Numbered from the stretch's first letter, positions 1 to 7,203 are shown. The stretch: 12,539 nucleotides of DNA from Dehalococcoidia bacterium (GCA_030615425.1 JAUWZG010000031.1:1-12539); one strand, 5' to 3'. The notes: generated by a model from the sequence alone, not told the origin. Numbers and translations: made by a program.

Positions 1-1092
1 CCTCACCATCTCTACAAAATCCTCAAAGTGGGAAATCCTGTCCCAGGGGCCGGGGGAGGCTTCGGAGTGATACTGGATGGAGAAAACGGGTAGCTCCTTA
101 TGGCGTAAGCCTTCCGCCGTGCCGTCGTTTAGATTGACATGGGTAACCTCCCACCCCTCGGGGAGGGTGGTGGGGTCGGTGACATAGCCGTGGTTCTGGG
201 CGGTGATGTGAATTTTCCCGGTGCTTAAGTCGCGCACCGGGTGGTTGCTGCCGCGATGGCCAAACTTCAGCTTGAAGGTCTTGGCGCCAAGGGCTAGAGA
301 GATTAGCTGACCGCCAAGGCAGATGCCCATAATCGGCTTCTTACCGATGAGCGCTCTCACTGTCTCCACCAGATAATCAAGGACGGCGGGGTCGCCCGGG
401 CCGGGGGAGAGGATGATGCCATCGGGTTTCAGAGCTAGGATTTCCTTGGCGCTCATGGTGCAGGGAACGGCGGTTACCCGGCAGCCCATGCGGCGCATGA
501 TGCGCAGGATACTGTATTTTAACCCGCAGTCAATGACTACTACGCTGGGCAGGGAGGTCAGGGCTTTTTCCAGCGAGTGTGGCTCCCACTCATAGAGGGC
601 ATTGGTGGTAACCTGCTTGACAAAATCAGTTCCACCATAGTCGGGCAGCTTCAGCAGTTGCTCCAGAGCCTGTTGGGGAGTTTTATCAATGGTTATCATG
701 CCCATCATTACGCCGCTAGAGCGCAGTTTGCGAGTAATGGCGCGGGTGTCAACCCCGCTTATCCCCGGTACGCCATTTTCAGCCAGATATTGATGAAGCG
801 TTTTGGCACTTAAATAGTGATTGGGCTGGTAGCATTCCTCCCTGACCACAAAGCCCCTGACCTGTATCTTATCTGATTCAAAGTCCTCTTTATTGATGCC
901 GTAGTTGCCGATGAGGGGGTAGGTGGGAACTAGAATCTGTCCGGCATATGATGGGTCGGTGAGCATCTCTTGGTATCCCACCATGCTGGTATTGAACACC
1001 ACCTCGCCGTAGGCATCAGCCTCAGCACCAAAAGAATAGCCTTGATAGACTGAACCATCGGCTAAGACCAGGACTGCCCTTTTATTATTTAT
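1..1092 (-). CDS. carA: Carbamoyl-phosphate synthase small subunit, C-terminus cut by window edge
   Basis: This is the glutamine amidotransferase subunit that releases ammonia from glutamine for carbamoyl phosphate synthesis, the first step of pyrimidine (and arginine) synthesis; it works with CarB. The N-terminal CarA domain is clear (GEVVFNTSMVGYQEMLTDPSYAGQ, in parts, near residues 29-52). It is followed by a class I amidotransferase domain with SPGPGDP (229-235), nucleophile Cys258 in GICLGGQL, and His342 and Glu344 in YHSEASPGP. Residue 364 touches the window edge with no stop; family length (about 360-380) implies only a few residues are missing. Homology begins immediately after an in-frame TAG (1095-1093), and the first codon is ATA (1092). 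There is no in-frame ATG, GTG or TTG before residue 31. Start numbering here is therefore provisional: ATA, or CTG at 1071. carB is expected beyond the left edge. Function is certain; the start is not. Confidence 0.95.
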   Translation of the reverse strand, partial: MNNKRAVLVLADGSVYQGYSFGAEADAYGEVVFNTSMVGYQEMLTDPSYAGQILVPTYPLIGNYGINKEDFESDKIQVRGFVVREECYQPNHYLSAKTLHQYLAENGVPGISGVDTRAITRKLRSSGVMMGMITIDKTPQQALEQLLKLPDYGGTDFVKQVTTNALYEWEPHSLEKALTSLPSVVVIDCGLKYSILRIMRRMGCRVTAVPCTMSAKEILALKPDGIILSPGPGDPAVLDYLVETVRALIGKKPIMGICLGGQLISLALGAKTFKLKFGHRGSNHPVRDLSTGKIHITAQNHGYVTDPTTLPEGWEVTHVNLNDGTAEGLRHKELPVFSIQYHSEASPGPWDRISHFEDFVEMVR

Positions 1093-1157
1093 CTACCTCA
1101 CCCCCTATTATTAAGGGAATCCTTCCCCTTTATGCACCCTTGTTTTCGGTTGTCTTG

Positions 1158-1279
1158 CTTCCCACCCTCCCACCCAAAAGAGGCTTCTTACCCCGCAAAA
1201 ACCTTGTTTTTGCGGGGACCCCGTATTCGCCTCTCCTGGACCCTCTTTTTATCCCCCTCCCTTAAGGGTGGCGGGTGGG
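1158..1279. repeat. G-quadruplex-ended inverted-repeat element, copy 1
   Basis: This non-coding element lies between pyrC and carA. The left end is CCCACCCTCCCACCC (1161-1175), which on the minus strand is four GGG runs with one-base loops. The right end is GGGTGGCGGGTGGG (1266-1279) on the plus strand, so the ends are inverted repeats of each other; one G run at the right end is only two long. A perfect 11-bp hairpin (1191-1217) sits inside. The module at 1158-1186, read on the minus strand, matches 5814-5843 and 7120-7091 (CCTC followed by G runs and GAA). Because pyrC and carA are read on the minus strand, any read-through transcript would carry the full G-quadruplex motif as RNA. No coding frame or transposase is present. 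It may be a MITE-like element; that is inference. Confidence 0.7.
1191..1217. other. Perfect 11-bp hairpin inside repeat copy 1
   Basis: CCCCGCAAAAA (1191-1201), a five-base loop (1202-1206) and TTTTTGCGGGG (1207-1217) form a perfect stem that reads equally well on both strands. No T-run follows the stem on either strand, so it is not a standard intrinsic terminator, although it could slow polymerase between pyrC and carA. It occupies the same relative place as the weaker internal hairpin of copy 2 (5772-5800). Confidence 0.75.
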
Positions 1280-1351
1280 AAAAGATATGAAATGTATAAG
1301 GGGCTTCGTCCCTCTTGAACTCTTTTTGTTTCGCCTCTCTCCGACTCCCCT

Positions 1352-2689
1352 TTATGTATTTTGGCTTCGCCCTTTTGTTTCCAGCTTAACCGAGTCGTCC
1401 TTATAGACCAGCTTGCCCTGATATATGGTTGCCATTACCTTGCCTTTGAGCTTCACGCCAGCCAGAGGGGTATTCTTGCCCTTTGAGGCAAAGGCCTTAG
1501 TATCTACCACCCACTCCAGAGCCGGGTCGAATACGGTAACATTGGCTTCAGCACCAATAGCCAGAGTCCCCAGCCTGCCGTGTTTATCGCCGATAATCTT
1601 GGCTGGTTCATGGGTAAGCTTGGCGATGAGGGTAACCAGGCTTAATTGTTCATTATGCACCAGACTCATCAGGCTGCCCAGGGCGGTCTCAAAGCCGCTG
1701 ATGCCGAAGGGGGCAAGGGCGAATTCGCAGAGCTTATCGGCCTCGGTGTGGGGGGCATGGTCGGTGGCAATAATATCAATGGTATTATCGTTAAGCCCTT
1801 GAATTAGAGCTCGGATATCCCGTTCAGTCCTCAGCGGTGGATTTACCTTGGCGTTGGTGTTATAGCCGATGACCTTTTCCTCAGTCAGGGTCAGGTGGTG
1901 GGGGGTAGCCTCGGCGGTAACCCTGATGCCTTTCTCTTTGGCACGGCGAATGAGCTCAACCGCACCCTCGGTGGTGGTATGGGCGATGTGCAGCCGCCCG
2001 CCGGTTAGTTGAGCCAGAGCCAGGTCGCGAGCCACAATAATGTCCTCAGCGGCATTTGGTAGCCCGCGAAGCCCCAGCTTGGTTGAGATTATGCCCTCGT
2101 TCATCTGTCCGCCTTCGGTGAGCACAGTATCCTCGCAGTGGTCGGTGATTGGCAGGTCAAAAGCACGGCTGTAGTCCAGCGCCTGGCGCATAATGTATGA
2201 ATTGAGCGCTGGTTCGCCGTTATCACTAAAGGCAACTACTCCGGCTGCAGCCAGGTCGCCCATCTCGGCTAGCTCCTTCCCCTTTCTACCCTTGGAGATA
2301 CAGCCTATGGGTAGCACTCGGACTACCCCTTCTGAAGCTGCCTTTGACTTTATATACTCAACGGCGGTCTGATTATCCAGAGGCGGATCGGTATTTGGCA
2401 TGCAGCAGATGGTGGTAAAGCCACCTCTGGCGGCGGCTCTGGTTCCGCTGGCGATGGTCTCCTTGTCCTCGAATCCGGGCTGCCTGATATGACAGTGGAG
2501 GTCGATAAATCCAGGGCAGACCACCAGCCCCCGGGCATTAAGGGCATCGCAATCTGGCTGGGGTGGGGTGGCTTCTCCCTTGCCCAGCCATGAGATTCCG
2601 CCTTCAGTGACAAGCAAGCTGCCGACTTCATCTATTTGCTGGCTAGGGTCAATTATTCGACCGCCTTGAATAAGTAAGGGCTTCGTCAT
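1352..2689 (-). CDS. pyrC: Dihydroorotase, class I
   Basis: Catalyses reversible cyclisation of N-carbamoyl-aspartate to dihydroorotate, the third step of pyrimidine synthesis, in the cytoplasm. The 445-residue length fits the zinc-dependent class I family. Visible metal-site motifs in order: [10 protein letters not shown] with His65 and His67, FSDNGEP with Asp156, DHCED with His184, AHTTTEGA with His237, and ATDHAPH with Asp310. FSDNGEP replaces the commoner FSDDG, but the metal-facing first Asp is kept. The signature [14 protein letters not shown] lies at 89-102. Its ATG (2689-2687) overlaps the pyrB stop as ATGA, indicating translational coupling. The active-site histidines argue against the inactive dihydroorotase-like subunit that partners some aspartate carbamoyltransferases. 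Confidence 0.96.
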   Translation of the reverse strand: MTKPLLIQGGRIIDPSQQIDEVGSLLVTEGGISWLGKGEATPPQPDCDALNARGLVVCPGFIDLHCHIRQPGFEDKETIASGTRAAARGGFTTICCMPNTDPPLDNQTAVEYIKSKAASEGVVRVLPIGCISKGRKGKELAEMGDLAAAGVVAFSDNGEPALNSYIMRQALDYSRAFDLPITDHCEDTVLTEGGQMNEGIISTKLGLRGLPNAAEDIIVARDLALAQLTGGRLHIAHTTTEGAVELIRRAKEKGIRVTAEATPHHLTLTEEKVIGYNTNAKVNPPLRTERDIRALIQGLNDNTIDIIATDHAPHTEADKLCEFALAPFGISGFETALGSLMSLVHNEQLSLVTLIAKLTHEPAKIIGDKHGRLGTLAIGAEANVTVFDPALEWVVDTKAFASKGKNTPLAGVKLKGKVMATIYQGKLVYKDDSVKLETKGRSQNT

Positions 2690-3669
2690 TGCTTTTGGCT
2701 CCCGGCTAGAATATAAAGCAAAGCCATGCGCACGGCCACTCCATTGGTTACCTGCTCGTTGATGACCGATTGAGGACCGTGAGCTACGGCTGAGGTAATC
2801 TCAATGCCTTCGTTTACCGGGCCGGGGTGAAGAACCAGAGCATCTGGCTTGGCTCTGGCCAGTCTGGCCTCGGTGAGCTGGTATAGCTGGATATATTCAC
2901 GCATGGTGGGTAGTAGCCCGCTCTGTTGCCTTTCCAACTGCAGGCGCAGTGCCATCACCACATCGGCGCCATCAAGGGCAAGCTCAATATCGTGCTCGAT
3001 GCTGACCAGAGGGAGATGATGGTGCTGCTCGCCCAAACCAGCGGGGAGGAGGGTAGGGGGGCAACATAGCGTGACCTCCGCCCCCATCGTGGTTAGACCC
3101 CAGATATTGGAGCGAGCCACCCGGCTGTGCATAATATCGCCGATGATGACCGCTTTGAGCCCCTTAAAGTGTCCCTTATGCTCATGGATAGTATAGAGGT
3201 CAAGGAGGGCTTGGGTGGGGTGAGCATGCCAGCCGTCTCCGGCATTGACAATGCTTGCCTCTACATATTTGGTGGCGATATAGGGAGCACCTGATTGAGG
3301 ATGACGCATTACCACTATATCAGCCCCCAGTGCCTGCAGTGTACTCAGGGTATCAACCAGAGATTCCCCCTTGGCTACGCTACTGGCTGGTGCGCTTAAG
3401 CTAACGGCATCGGCGCCCAGGTTTTTAGCGGCAAGCTCGAAGGACAATCGGGTGCGGGTACTAGGTTCATAGAATAGGGTTATAAGGGTCTTGCCCCGCA
3501 GCGCCGGTACCCGTTTAATTGGTCGGGATAAGACCTCCTTCATTGCCTGGGTGGTGTGGAAGACAAGCTCTATTTCTTCCCGGGTGAAATCGTCAACGTC
3601 AAGAATGTGGTGATGTTGCCATACTGATGCCGTCTTGGGCGCTATAGGCTTTATTTGCTGGGTTGTCAT
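2686..3669 (-). CDS. pyrB: Aspartate carbamoyltransferase catalytic subunit
   Basis: Joins carbamoyl phosphate and aspartate to give N-carbamoyl-aspartate. It shows the carbamoyl-phosphate loop [13 protein letters not shown] (about residues 67-79), the second signature RHPQSGAP (about 122-129), [15 protein letters not shown] (about 144-158), and the C-terminal [11 protein letters not shown]. The ATG at 3669 is preferred; an overlapping GTG at 3672 would add one residue. AAGGAGAGG just upstream, lying within the end of pyrR, is the ribosome binding site. The length of 327 residues is slightly longer than the usual 305-310, mainly through an N-terminal extension of about 15 residues. No pyrI regulatory subunit is seen nearby, in keeping with control through PyrR. 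The stop overlaps the pyrC start by four bases. Confidence 0.97.
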   Translation of the reverse strand: MTTQQIKPIAPKTASVWQHHHILDVDDFTREEIELVFHTTQAMKEVLSRPIKRVPALRGKTLITLFYEPSTRTRLSFELAAKNLGADAVSLSAPASSVAKGESLVDTLSTLQALGADIVVMRHPQSGAPYIATKYVEASIVNAGDGWHAHPTQALLDLYTIHEHKGHFKGLKAVIIGDIMHSRVARSNIWGLTTMGAEVTLCCPPTLLPAGLGEQHHHLPLVSIEHDIELALDGADVVMALRLQLERQQSGLLPTMREYIQLYQLTEARLARAKPDALVLHPGPVNEGIEITSAVAHGPQSVINEQVTNGVAVRMALLYILAGSQKQ

Positions 3670-3671
3670 CA

Positions 3672-4331
<660 letters not shown>

Positions 4332-4337
4332 TTAAAC

Positions 4338-4366
4338 ATTATACCACTTCTATCTAGCAATTGCAA
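4338..4366 (-). promoter_or_regulatory. Promoter of the pyrRBC operon
   Basis: On the minus strand, TTGCAA (4366-4361), a 17-base spacer and TATAAT (4343-4338) form a sigma-70-type promoter with an extended -10 (TGG before TATAAT). Transcription would start near 4331, giving a leader of about 108 bases that contains the whole attenuator. The 12-mer AAGTGGTATAAT is identical to the -10 region at 5719-5708. Confidence 0.75.
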
Positions 4367-4394
4367 GATTTTGTATTTGGGATTGTTTTGTTTA

Positions 4395-4415
4395 GTTGAT
4401 GTTGGTGGCAGTTTT
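4395..4415. repeat. 21-base direct repeat, copy A
   Basis: GTTGATGTTGGTGGCAGTTT and one further T recur at 5105-5125 with a single difference (T to C at the sixth base). This copy lies 37 bases past the stop of the small membrane protein gene, so in the direction of those genes it is a 3' sequence. It could be a shared 3' element or the footprint of an insertion carrying 4416-5104. Confidence 0.7.
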
Positions 4416-4452
4416 ATTCTAACATTCGGTCTTATGTACTTGGCAAACAAAA

Positions 4453-4671
4453 CTATCTTTTTCGTCTAAAGAAGTTTTTGGCAAGGCGCTCTAGGTTGAC
4501 GGTTTTTGGTGGTTCGCCTACTGAAGTAAATGTTCTATCTCCTTCTGTAAATGTTACTGTAAATTCTTTTCCACCAAATATCGTCACCCATATCCATTGT
4601 CCGACCAGCGTAGCAATGATTCCCACAACAAAGCCTATTAATATCTGTAGCCAGTGGATTTCGCTATCCAT
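4453..4671 (-). CDS. Small single-helix membrane protein, function unknown
   Basis: A 72-residue protein that I do not recognise. Residues 8-32 (LQILIGFVVGIIATLVGQWIWVT, in parts) form one hydrophobic helix. A short segment follows with two likely beta strands (EFTVTFTEGDRTFTSV), and then a very basic tail ending FFRRKR. The positive C-terminus suggests that the tail faces the cytoplasm. The ATG has a fitting ribosome binding site (AGGGA six bases upstream). Only 16 bases separate it from the DUF3467 gene upstream, so the two are probably cotranscribed. The opposite strand is open here for over 600 bases, but the ribosome binding site and the neighbour's homology favour the minus strand. Confidence 0.7.
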   Translation of the reverse strand: MDSEIHWLQILIGFVVGIIATLVGQWIWVTIFGGKEFTVTFTEGDRTFTSVGEPPKTVNLERLAKNFFRRKR

Positions 4672-4687
4672 AAATTTCCCTGCTATT

Positions 4688-4990
4688 TTATGCCTTATGA
4701 AATCCTATGCTACCTTTGCTGCTAGGTTCGGGCGCTGCAGAAATTGCCCCAATCTTTTTCTCATATATCTCAAGATTGCTTTTGAGAGCAACTACAGTCC
4801 GCTTCATGTGTCCGGGACTCATGATAACCCTTGCTGTGACTATGCTAGCTGTCGGAGTTATCATCATAAAGTCCATAATGAATTCTTCTTTGGTATGACT
4901 GACGAGCATATTATTGCAGTATACCCCACTTCTAAGGTGTTCGGGGAAAGTGACTTGAATCTCCTTTTTGGGGGTTTTATCTTCGTTCAT
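4688..4990 (-). CDS. DUF3467 family protein
   Basis: A 100-residue soluble protein whose layout matches DUF3467: a short strand with SGVYCNNMLVSHTKEEFIMDF (in parts, about residues 21-41), then a Pro/Ala turn, then ARVIMSPGHMKRTVVALKSNLEIYEKKIG, the ARVIxSPxHxK...L..N...YE..FG pattern of that family. The biochemical role of DUF3467 is not known to me. AGGAGGAGATTC gives a strong ribosome binding site at the ATG. It is the first gene of a two-gene unit with the one-helix membrane protein and has its own promoter at 5055-5028. The tail EPSSKGSIGFHKA is probably disordered. Confidence 0.85.
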   Translation of the reverse strand: MNEDKTPKKEIQVTFPEHLRSGVYCNNMLVSHTKEEFIMDFMMITPTASIVTARVIMSPGHMKRTVVALKSNLEIYEKKIGAISAAPEPSSKGSIGFHKA

Positions 4991-5016
4991 GAATCTCCTC
5001 CTATAGACTTAGCGGA

Positions 5017-5068
5017 TGGTTGGCTTCATTATAACATTAAGAAAGGTGAAATCAAGGCATGCCAACCA
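5017..5068 (-). promoter_or_regulatory. Promoter of the DUF3467 unit, bracketed by an inverted repeat
   Basis: On the minus strand, TTGATT (5055-5050), a 16-base spacer and TATAAT (5033-5028) precede the DUF3467 gene by about 38 bases. Perfect 8-base arms TGGTTGGC (5017-5024) and GCCAACCA (5061-5068) on the plus strand lie just outside the two promoter boxes. Their centres are 44 bases apart, close to four helical turns. They could be paired operator half-sites or a hairpin. The promoter call is firmer than the operator idea. Confidence 0.55.
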
Positions 5069-5104
5069 AATGCAAATAAAACCATATATGGGGGGTTCTC
5101 ATAG

Positions 5105-5125
5105 GTTGACGTTGGTGGCAGTTTT
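5105..5125. repeat. 21-base direct repeat, copy B
   Basis: GTTGACGTTGGTGGCAGTTT and one further T match copy A at 20 of 21 bases, in the same orientation. This copy begins 17 bases past the stop of the four-helix membrane protein gene. Both copies therefore sit immediately downstream of a minus-strand transcription unit. Confidence 0.7.
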
Positions 5126-5141
5126 TAAACTCTTTCTAGGG

Positions 5142-5672
5142 TTACCACGGTGACCACCTTTGCCAAACTCCAAGACCGCCAATTATGAACATTACTCCAC
5201 CCAATATGGTCCACCAGTATTGAGGCTCTAAACTCGCGACTATAATCGCAGCACCTACCACCATAAAAGTTATCCACATCATCACTCTACTTTTACCCTC
5301 TGCTTCCTTAAGCTCGCCTTGGATTTTATGCAACTTGTCCATAATCTCTTTGATTTTTGGTTCTTTGGTGCTATTATCAGGCACTGGCTTCTTTTCAGTG
5401 TTGCCTAATTGCTTAATTAAGTCCTCTCTTTCCCGCTTGTTACGGCTAACATAAGACACTGCCGCCCAAACCAGAGTTGCAACGGGTAAGGAGAATAATA
5501 ACGAATATACCACTTTTTGCCATGCTGCAAAACCAGATGTTCCGTACAGCCATGCTACAAAAGCAATTGTTAACGCTAGACCCGCAAAACCAAATGTTCC
5601 GTACATTAATAGTGTGATGTCTTTGTGCCTAAGCTCGGCTATCTTTTCTTTCAGTTTATCGTTCTTAGCCAT
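5142..5672 (-). CDS. Four-helix membrane protein with charged central segment, unknown
   Basis: A 176-residue protein that I do not recognise. A lysine-rich N-terminus (1-17) is followed by helices at about 20-43 and 52-75. A charged, partly heptad-like segment follows (about 77-128, rich in K and E, with a Pro/Asn/Ser break near 95-104), then helices at about 129-148 and 152-170, and the end WQRWSPW. With both termini and the central segment on the same side, the central coil would face the cytoplasm. The ATG at 5672 is chosen because GGGAGG lies eight bases upstream; an upstream in-frame ATG at 5708 falls in the -10 box itself. It is alone in its unit, with the repeat element upstream. Confidence 0.75.
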   Translation of the reverse strand: MAKNDKLKEKIAELRHKDITLLMYGTFGFAGLALTIAFVAWLYGTSGFAAWQKVVYSLLFSLPVATLVWAAVSYVSRNKREREDLIKQLGNTEKKPVPDNSTKEPKIKEIMDKLHKIQGELKEAEGKSRVMMWITFMVVGAAIIVASLEPQYWWTILGGVMFIIGGLGVWQRWSPW

Positions 5673-5707
5673 ATTCAAACCCTCCCTCATAGATGCTTTC
5701 TGATTCA

Positions 5708-5719
5708 ATTATACCACTT
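5708..5719 (-). promoter_or_regulatory. Extended -10 promoter of the four-helix membrane protein gene
   Basis: AAGTGGTATAAT on the minus strand provides TGG plus a consensus TATAAT. The -35 position (5736-5731, GAAGAT) is poor, so the extended -10 would have to carry recognition. The 12-mer is identical to the one in the pyr promoter. Transcription would start near 5701. Confidence 0.6.
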
Positions 5720-5732
5720 AAAGTATGTCTAT

Positions 5733-5843
5733 CTTCCCACCCAGCCCACCCTCATAAGCTGCGCCTCTAAACTTTTCTTTCCCCACCCCCGTAAGAAAAG
5801 AATTGAGAGAGGTAAAACCTCTATAGGGTGGGTGGGTGGGAAG
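5733..5843. repeat. G-quadruplex-ended inverted-repeat element, copy 2
   Basis: The left end CTTCCCACCCAGCCCACCCT (5733-5752) and the right end AGGGTGGGTGGGTGGGAAG (5825-5843) are inverted repeats differing by one inserted base. The right end holds GGGTGGGTGGGTGGG (5826-5840) on the plus strand, a textbook G-quadruplex sequence with one-base loops. The left end holds the equivalent on the minus strand (5736-5751; loops of 1, 2 and 1). Inside is a hairpin, CTTTTCTT (5772-5779) with AAGAAAAG (5793-5800). The element fills the divergent region between the membrane protein gene and the DRTGG gene, just upstream of both promoters. No protein-coding content is evident. Confidence 0.8.
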
Positions 5844-5905
5844 AAAGAGATAAGTTCAAAATAGAGAGGGGTGGGTTAATAAATAACCTCTATATCTACT
5901 GGTTC

Positions 5906-5934
5906 TTTACCAGAGAAATCTAAGCGGTTATAAT
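5906..5934 (+). promoter_or_regulatory. Promoter of the DRTGG-domain gene
   Basis: TTTACC (5906-5911), a 17-base spacer and TATAAT (5929-5934) stand 37 bases upstream of the TTG start. Transcription would begin near 5941, leaving a leader of about 30 bases that includes GGAGGTGA (5961-5968). Confidence 0.65.
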
Positions 5935-5971
5935 AGGCTAGAATTTATATAAAATTCGGTGGAGGTGAAAC

Positions 5972-7000
5972 TTGACTGCTTTATATGTAACCTCTTCACA
6001 GGCAGGTGTGGGGAAGACCTTGGTCTGTGCCGGGTTGGGCAGGCATCTAAAGGGTGATGGCAAAAAGGTGGGCTTTTTCAAACCGATGGTGGCTGATATT
6101 AAGAGCCCGGATAAAAAGGCTAGCGACAGCGATACCGAATTTATCAAGCGTATTTTGGCTCTGAGGGAATCTATGGATAGTCTGTGTCCGGTTATCGGTG
6201 GGGAGGGGAATCTGACCAGCAAGATTAAGAAAGCCTATGCCAAGGTTTCTACGGGCAAAGACGTGGTTATTGTAGAGGGCATATGGAGGCAGAGACCGGG
6301 AGCTAAGCCAATTGAGGCTTCTTACGAGATAGTGGAGGCACTGAAGGCTAAGGTGATTATTGTGGAGGGTTACTCCCCGGATTTATTCAAGGCGAAGTTT
6401 ATTGATAAGTATAGGGATTTTGAGGAATACCTGCTGGGTGTAGTATTGAACAAGGTGCCGAGAAGTCAGCTAGAGGCGGTGTTCGAGCAGCTATCGGCTC
6501 AGGCTGTTGGGGTGGATGTTTTGGTAGTGCTTCCCGAGGATAGAGTTCTATTGGGTTTGACTGTGGGAGAGCTGGCTGAGCGTATTGAAGGGGAAATATT
6601 AAACGGCGTTGAGAAATCAACGGAGCTGGTGGAGAACTTTATGCTGGGGGCACTGACTGCTGACCCTGGTCCTGACTATTTTGGTCGTAGAGCTAACAAG
6701 GCGGTGGTGGTCAGGGCTGAGCGCCCGGATATGCAACTGGCAGCTCTGGAGACCTCAACCAAATGCCTGGTTCTCAGTGGCGATGTATCACCAATCCATG
6801 CCGTGCTCCAGGGGGCAGAGGATAAGGGAATTCCTATTATTATAACTAAGAGTGATACTGTTTCTGTGGTGAGCAGCGTTGAGCAGGCTCTGGGCAAGAC
6901 CAAATTTAATCAGGAGAAGAAACTGCCCAGGCTGGCTGAAATTATGGGGCAGCAGTTTGACTTCCAGGTTTTGTATAAGGGGCTGGGTCTAGCCGGCTGA
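5972..7000 (+). CDS. BioD-like P-loop ATPase with C-terminal DRTGG domain
   Basis: 342 residues. The N-terminal half is a P-loop domain of the dethiobiotin synthetase type: LYVTSSQAGVGKT (residues 4-16) is the Walker A region, followed by GFFKPM (34-39) and DVVIVEGIW near 98-106, the strand that carries the nucleotide-dependent acid in this fold. The C-terminal third (about 215-325) fits the DRTGG domain, the part that precedes the catalytic domain in long phosphotransacetylases. No phosphotransacetylase catalytic domain is present, so this is a stand-alone BioD-DRTGG protein. Such proteins are thought to sense nucleotides or acetyl metabolism; the true ligand is unknown. The TTG at 5972 is set by GGAGGTGA three bases upstream and by the start of homology. 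It is not a biotin gene: it has no biotin neighbours and the key loops differ. Confidence 0.85.
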   Translation: MTALYVTSSQAGVGKTLVCAGLGRHLKGDGKKVGFFKPMVADIKSPDKKASDSDTEFIKRILALRESMDSLCPVIGGEGNLTSKIKKAYAKVSTGKDVVIVEGIWRQRPGAKPIEASYEIVEALKAKVIIVEGYSPDLFKAKFIDKYRDFEEYLLGVVLNKVPRSQLEAVFEQLSAQAVGVDVLVVLPEDRVLLGLTVGELAERIEGEILNGVEKSTELVENFMLGALTADPGPDYFGRRANKAVVVRAERPDMQLAALETSTKCLVLSGDVSPIHAVLQGAEDKGIPIIITKSDTVSVVSSVEQALGKTKFNQEKKLPRLAEIMGQQFDFQVLYKGLGLAG

Positions 7001-7090
7001 ACTCATAGCTAATTAGTTACTATCGTTTCTCTATAGCATTAACCCCCTGTTTTTAGCCTACCATTCTCCTCACCTCTCCACTAAGCTTCT

Positions 7091-7165
7091 TTTTCCCACC
7101 CACCCGCCCTCGGAGGTCTTGCTCCCGATCTCCCGCTTTTGTTGGGGGTGAGGCGCAGAAATGAG
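7091..7165. repeat. G-quadruplex repeat element, truncated copy 3
   Basis: CCCACCCACCCGCCC (7095-7109) is a four-run G-quadruplex motif on the minus strand. Read on the minus strand, 7120-7091 matches the right end of copy 2 (A-rich, CCTC, then G runs and GAA). 7165-7150 (CTCATTTCTGCGCCTC) matches CTCATAAGCTGCGCCTC at 5751-5767, just inside copy 2's left end. The order and orientation agree, so this is a homologous copy in the opposite orientation. Its outer C-rich arm beyond 7165 is missing and its middle is shorter. Confidence 0.65.
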
Positions 7166-7174
7166 TACAGGGTA

Positions 7175-7203
7175 TTGATAAGAGCCTGGTATTGTTATAC
7201 AAT
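7175..7203 (+). promoter_or_regulatory. Promoter of speHE
   Basis: TTGATA (7175-7180), a 17-base spacer and TACAAT (7198-7203) each differ from consensus by one base. Transcription would start near 7210, giving a leader of about 59 bases. CTGGT and ACCAG inside that leader could pair weakly, but I see no recognisable riboswitch. Confidence 0.7.

Noticed and set aside
1191..1217. Intrinsic terminator after pyrC
   Set aside because: The stem is perfect but no T-run follows on either strand; it is listed as a hairpin within the repeat element instead.
1158..1279. CRISPR array or transposon with its own transposase
   Set aside because: There are no regularly spaced repeats and no open frame; the copies are single, scattered and inverted-repeat-ended.
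4478..5104. Long plus-strand open frame (208 codons) across the DUF3467 unit
   Set aside because: It has no ribosome binding site and a product with no domain sense, and it lies opposite two minus-strand genes with good starts, one of them recognisable as DUF3467.
5673..5708. Upstream ATG for the four-helix membrane protein
   Set aside because: It falls on the -10 box itself; GGGAGG stands correctly before the ATG at 5672.
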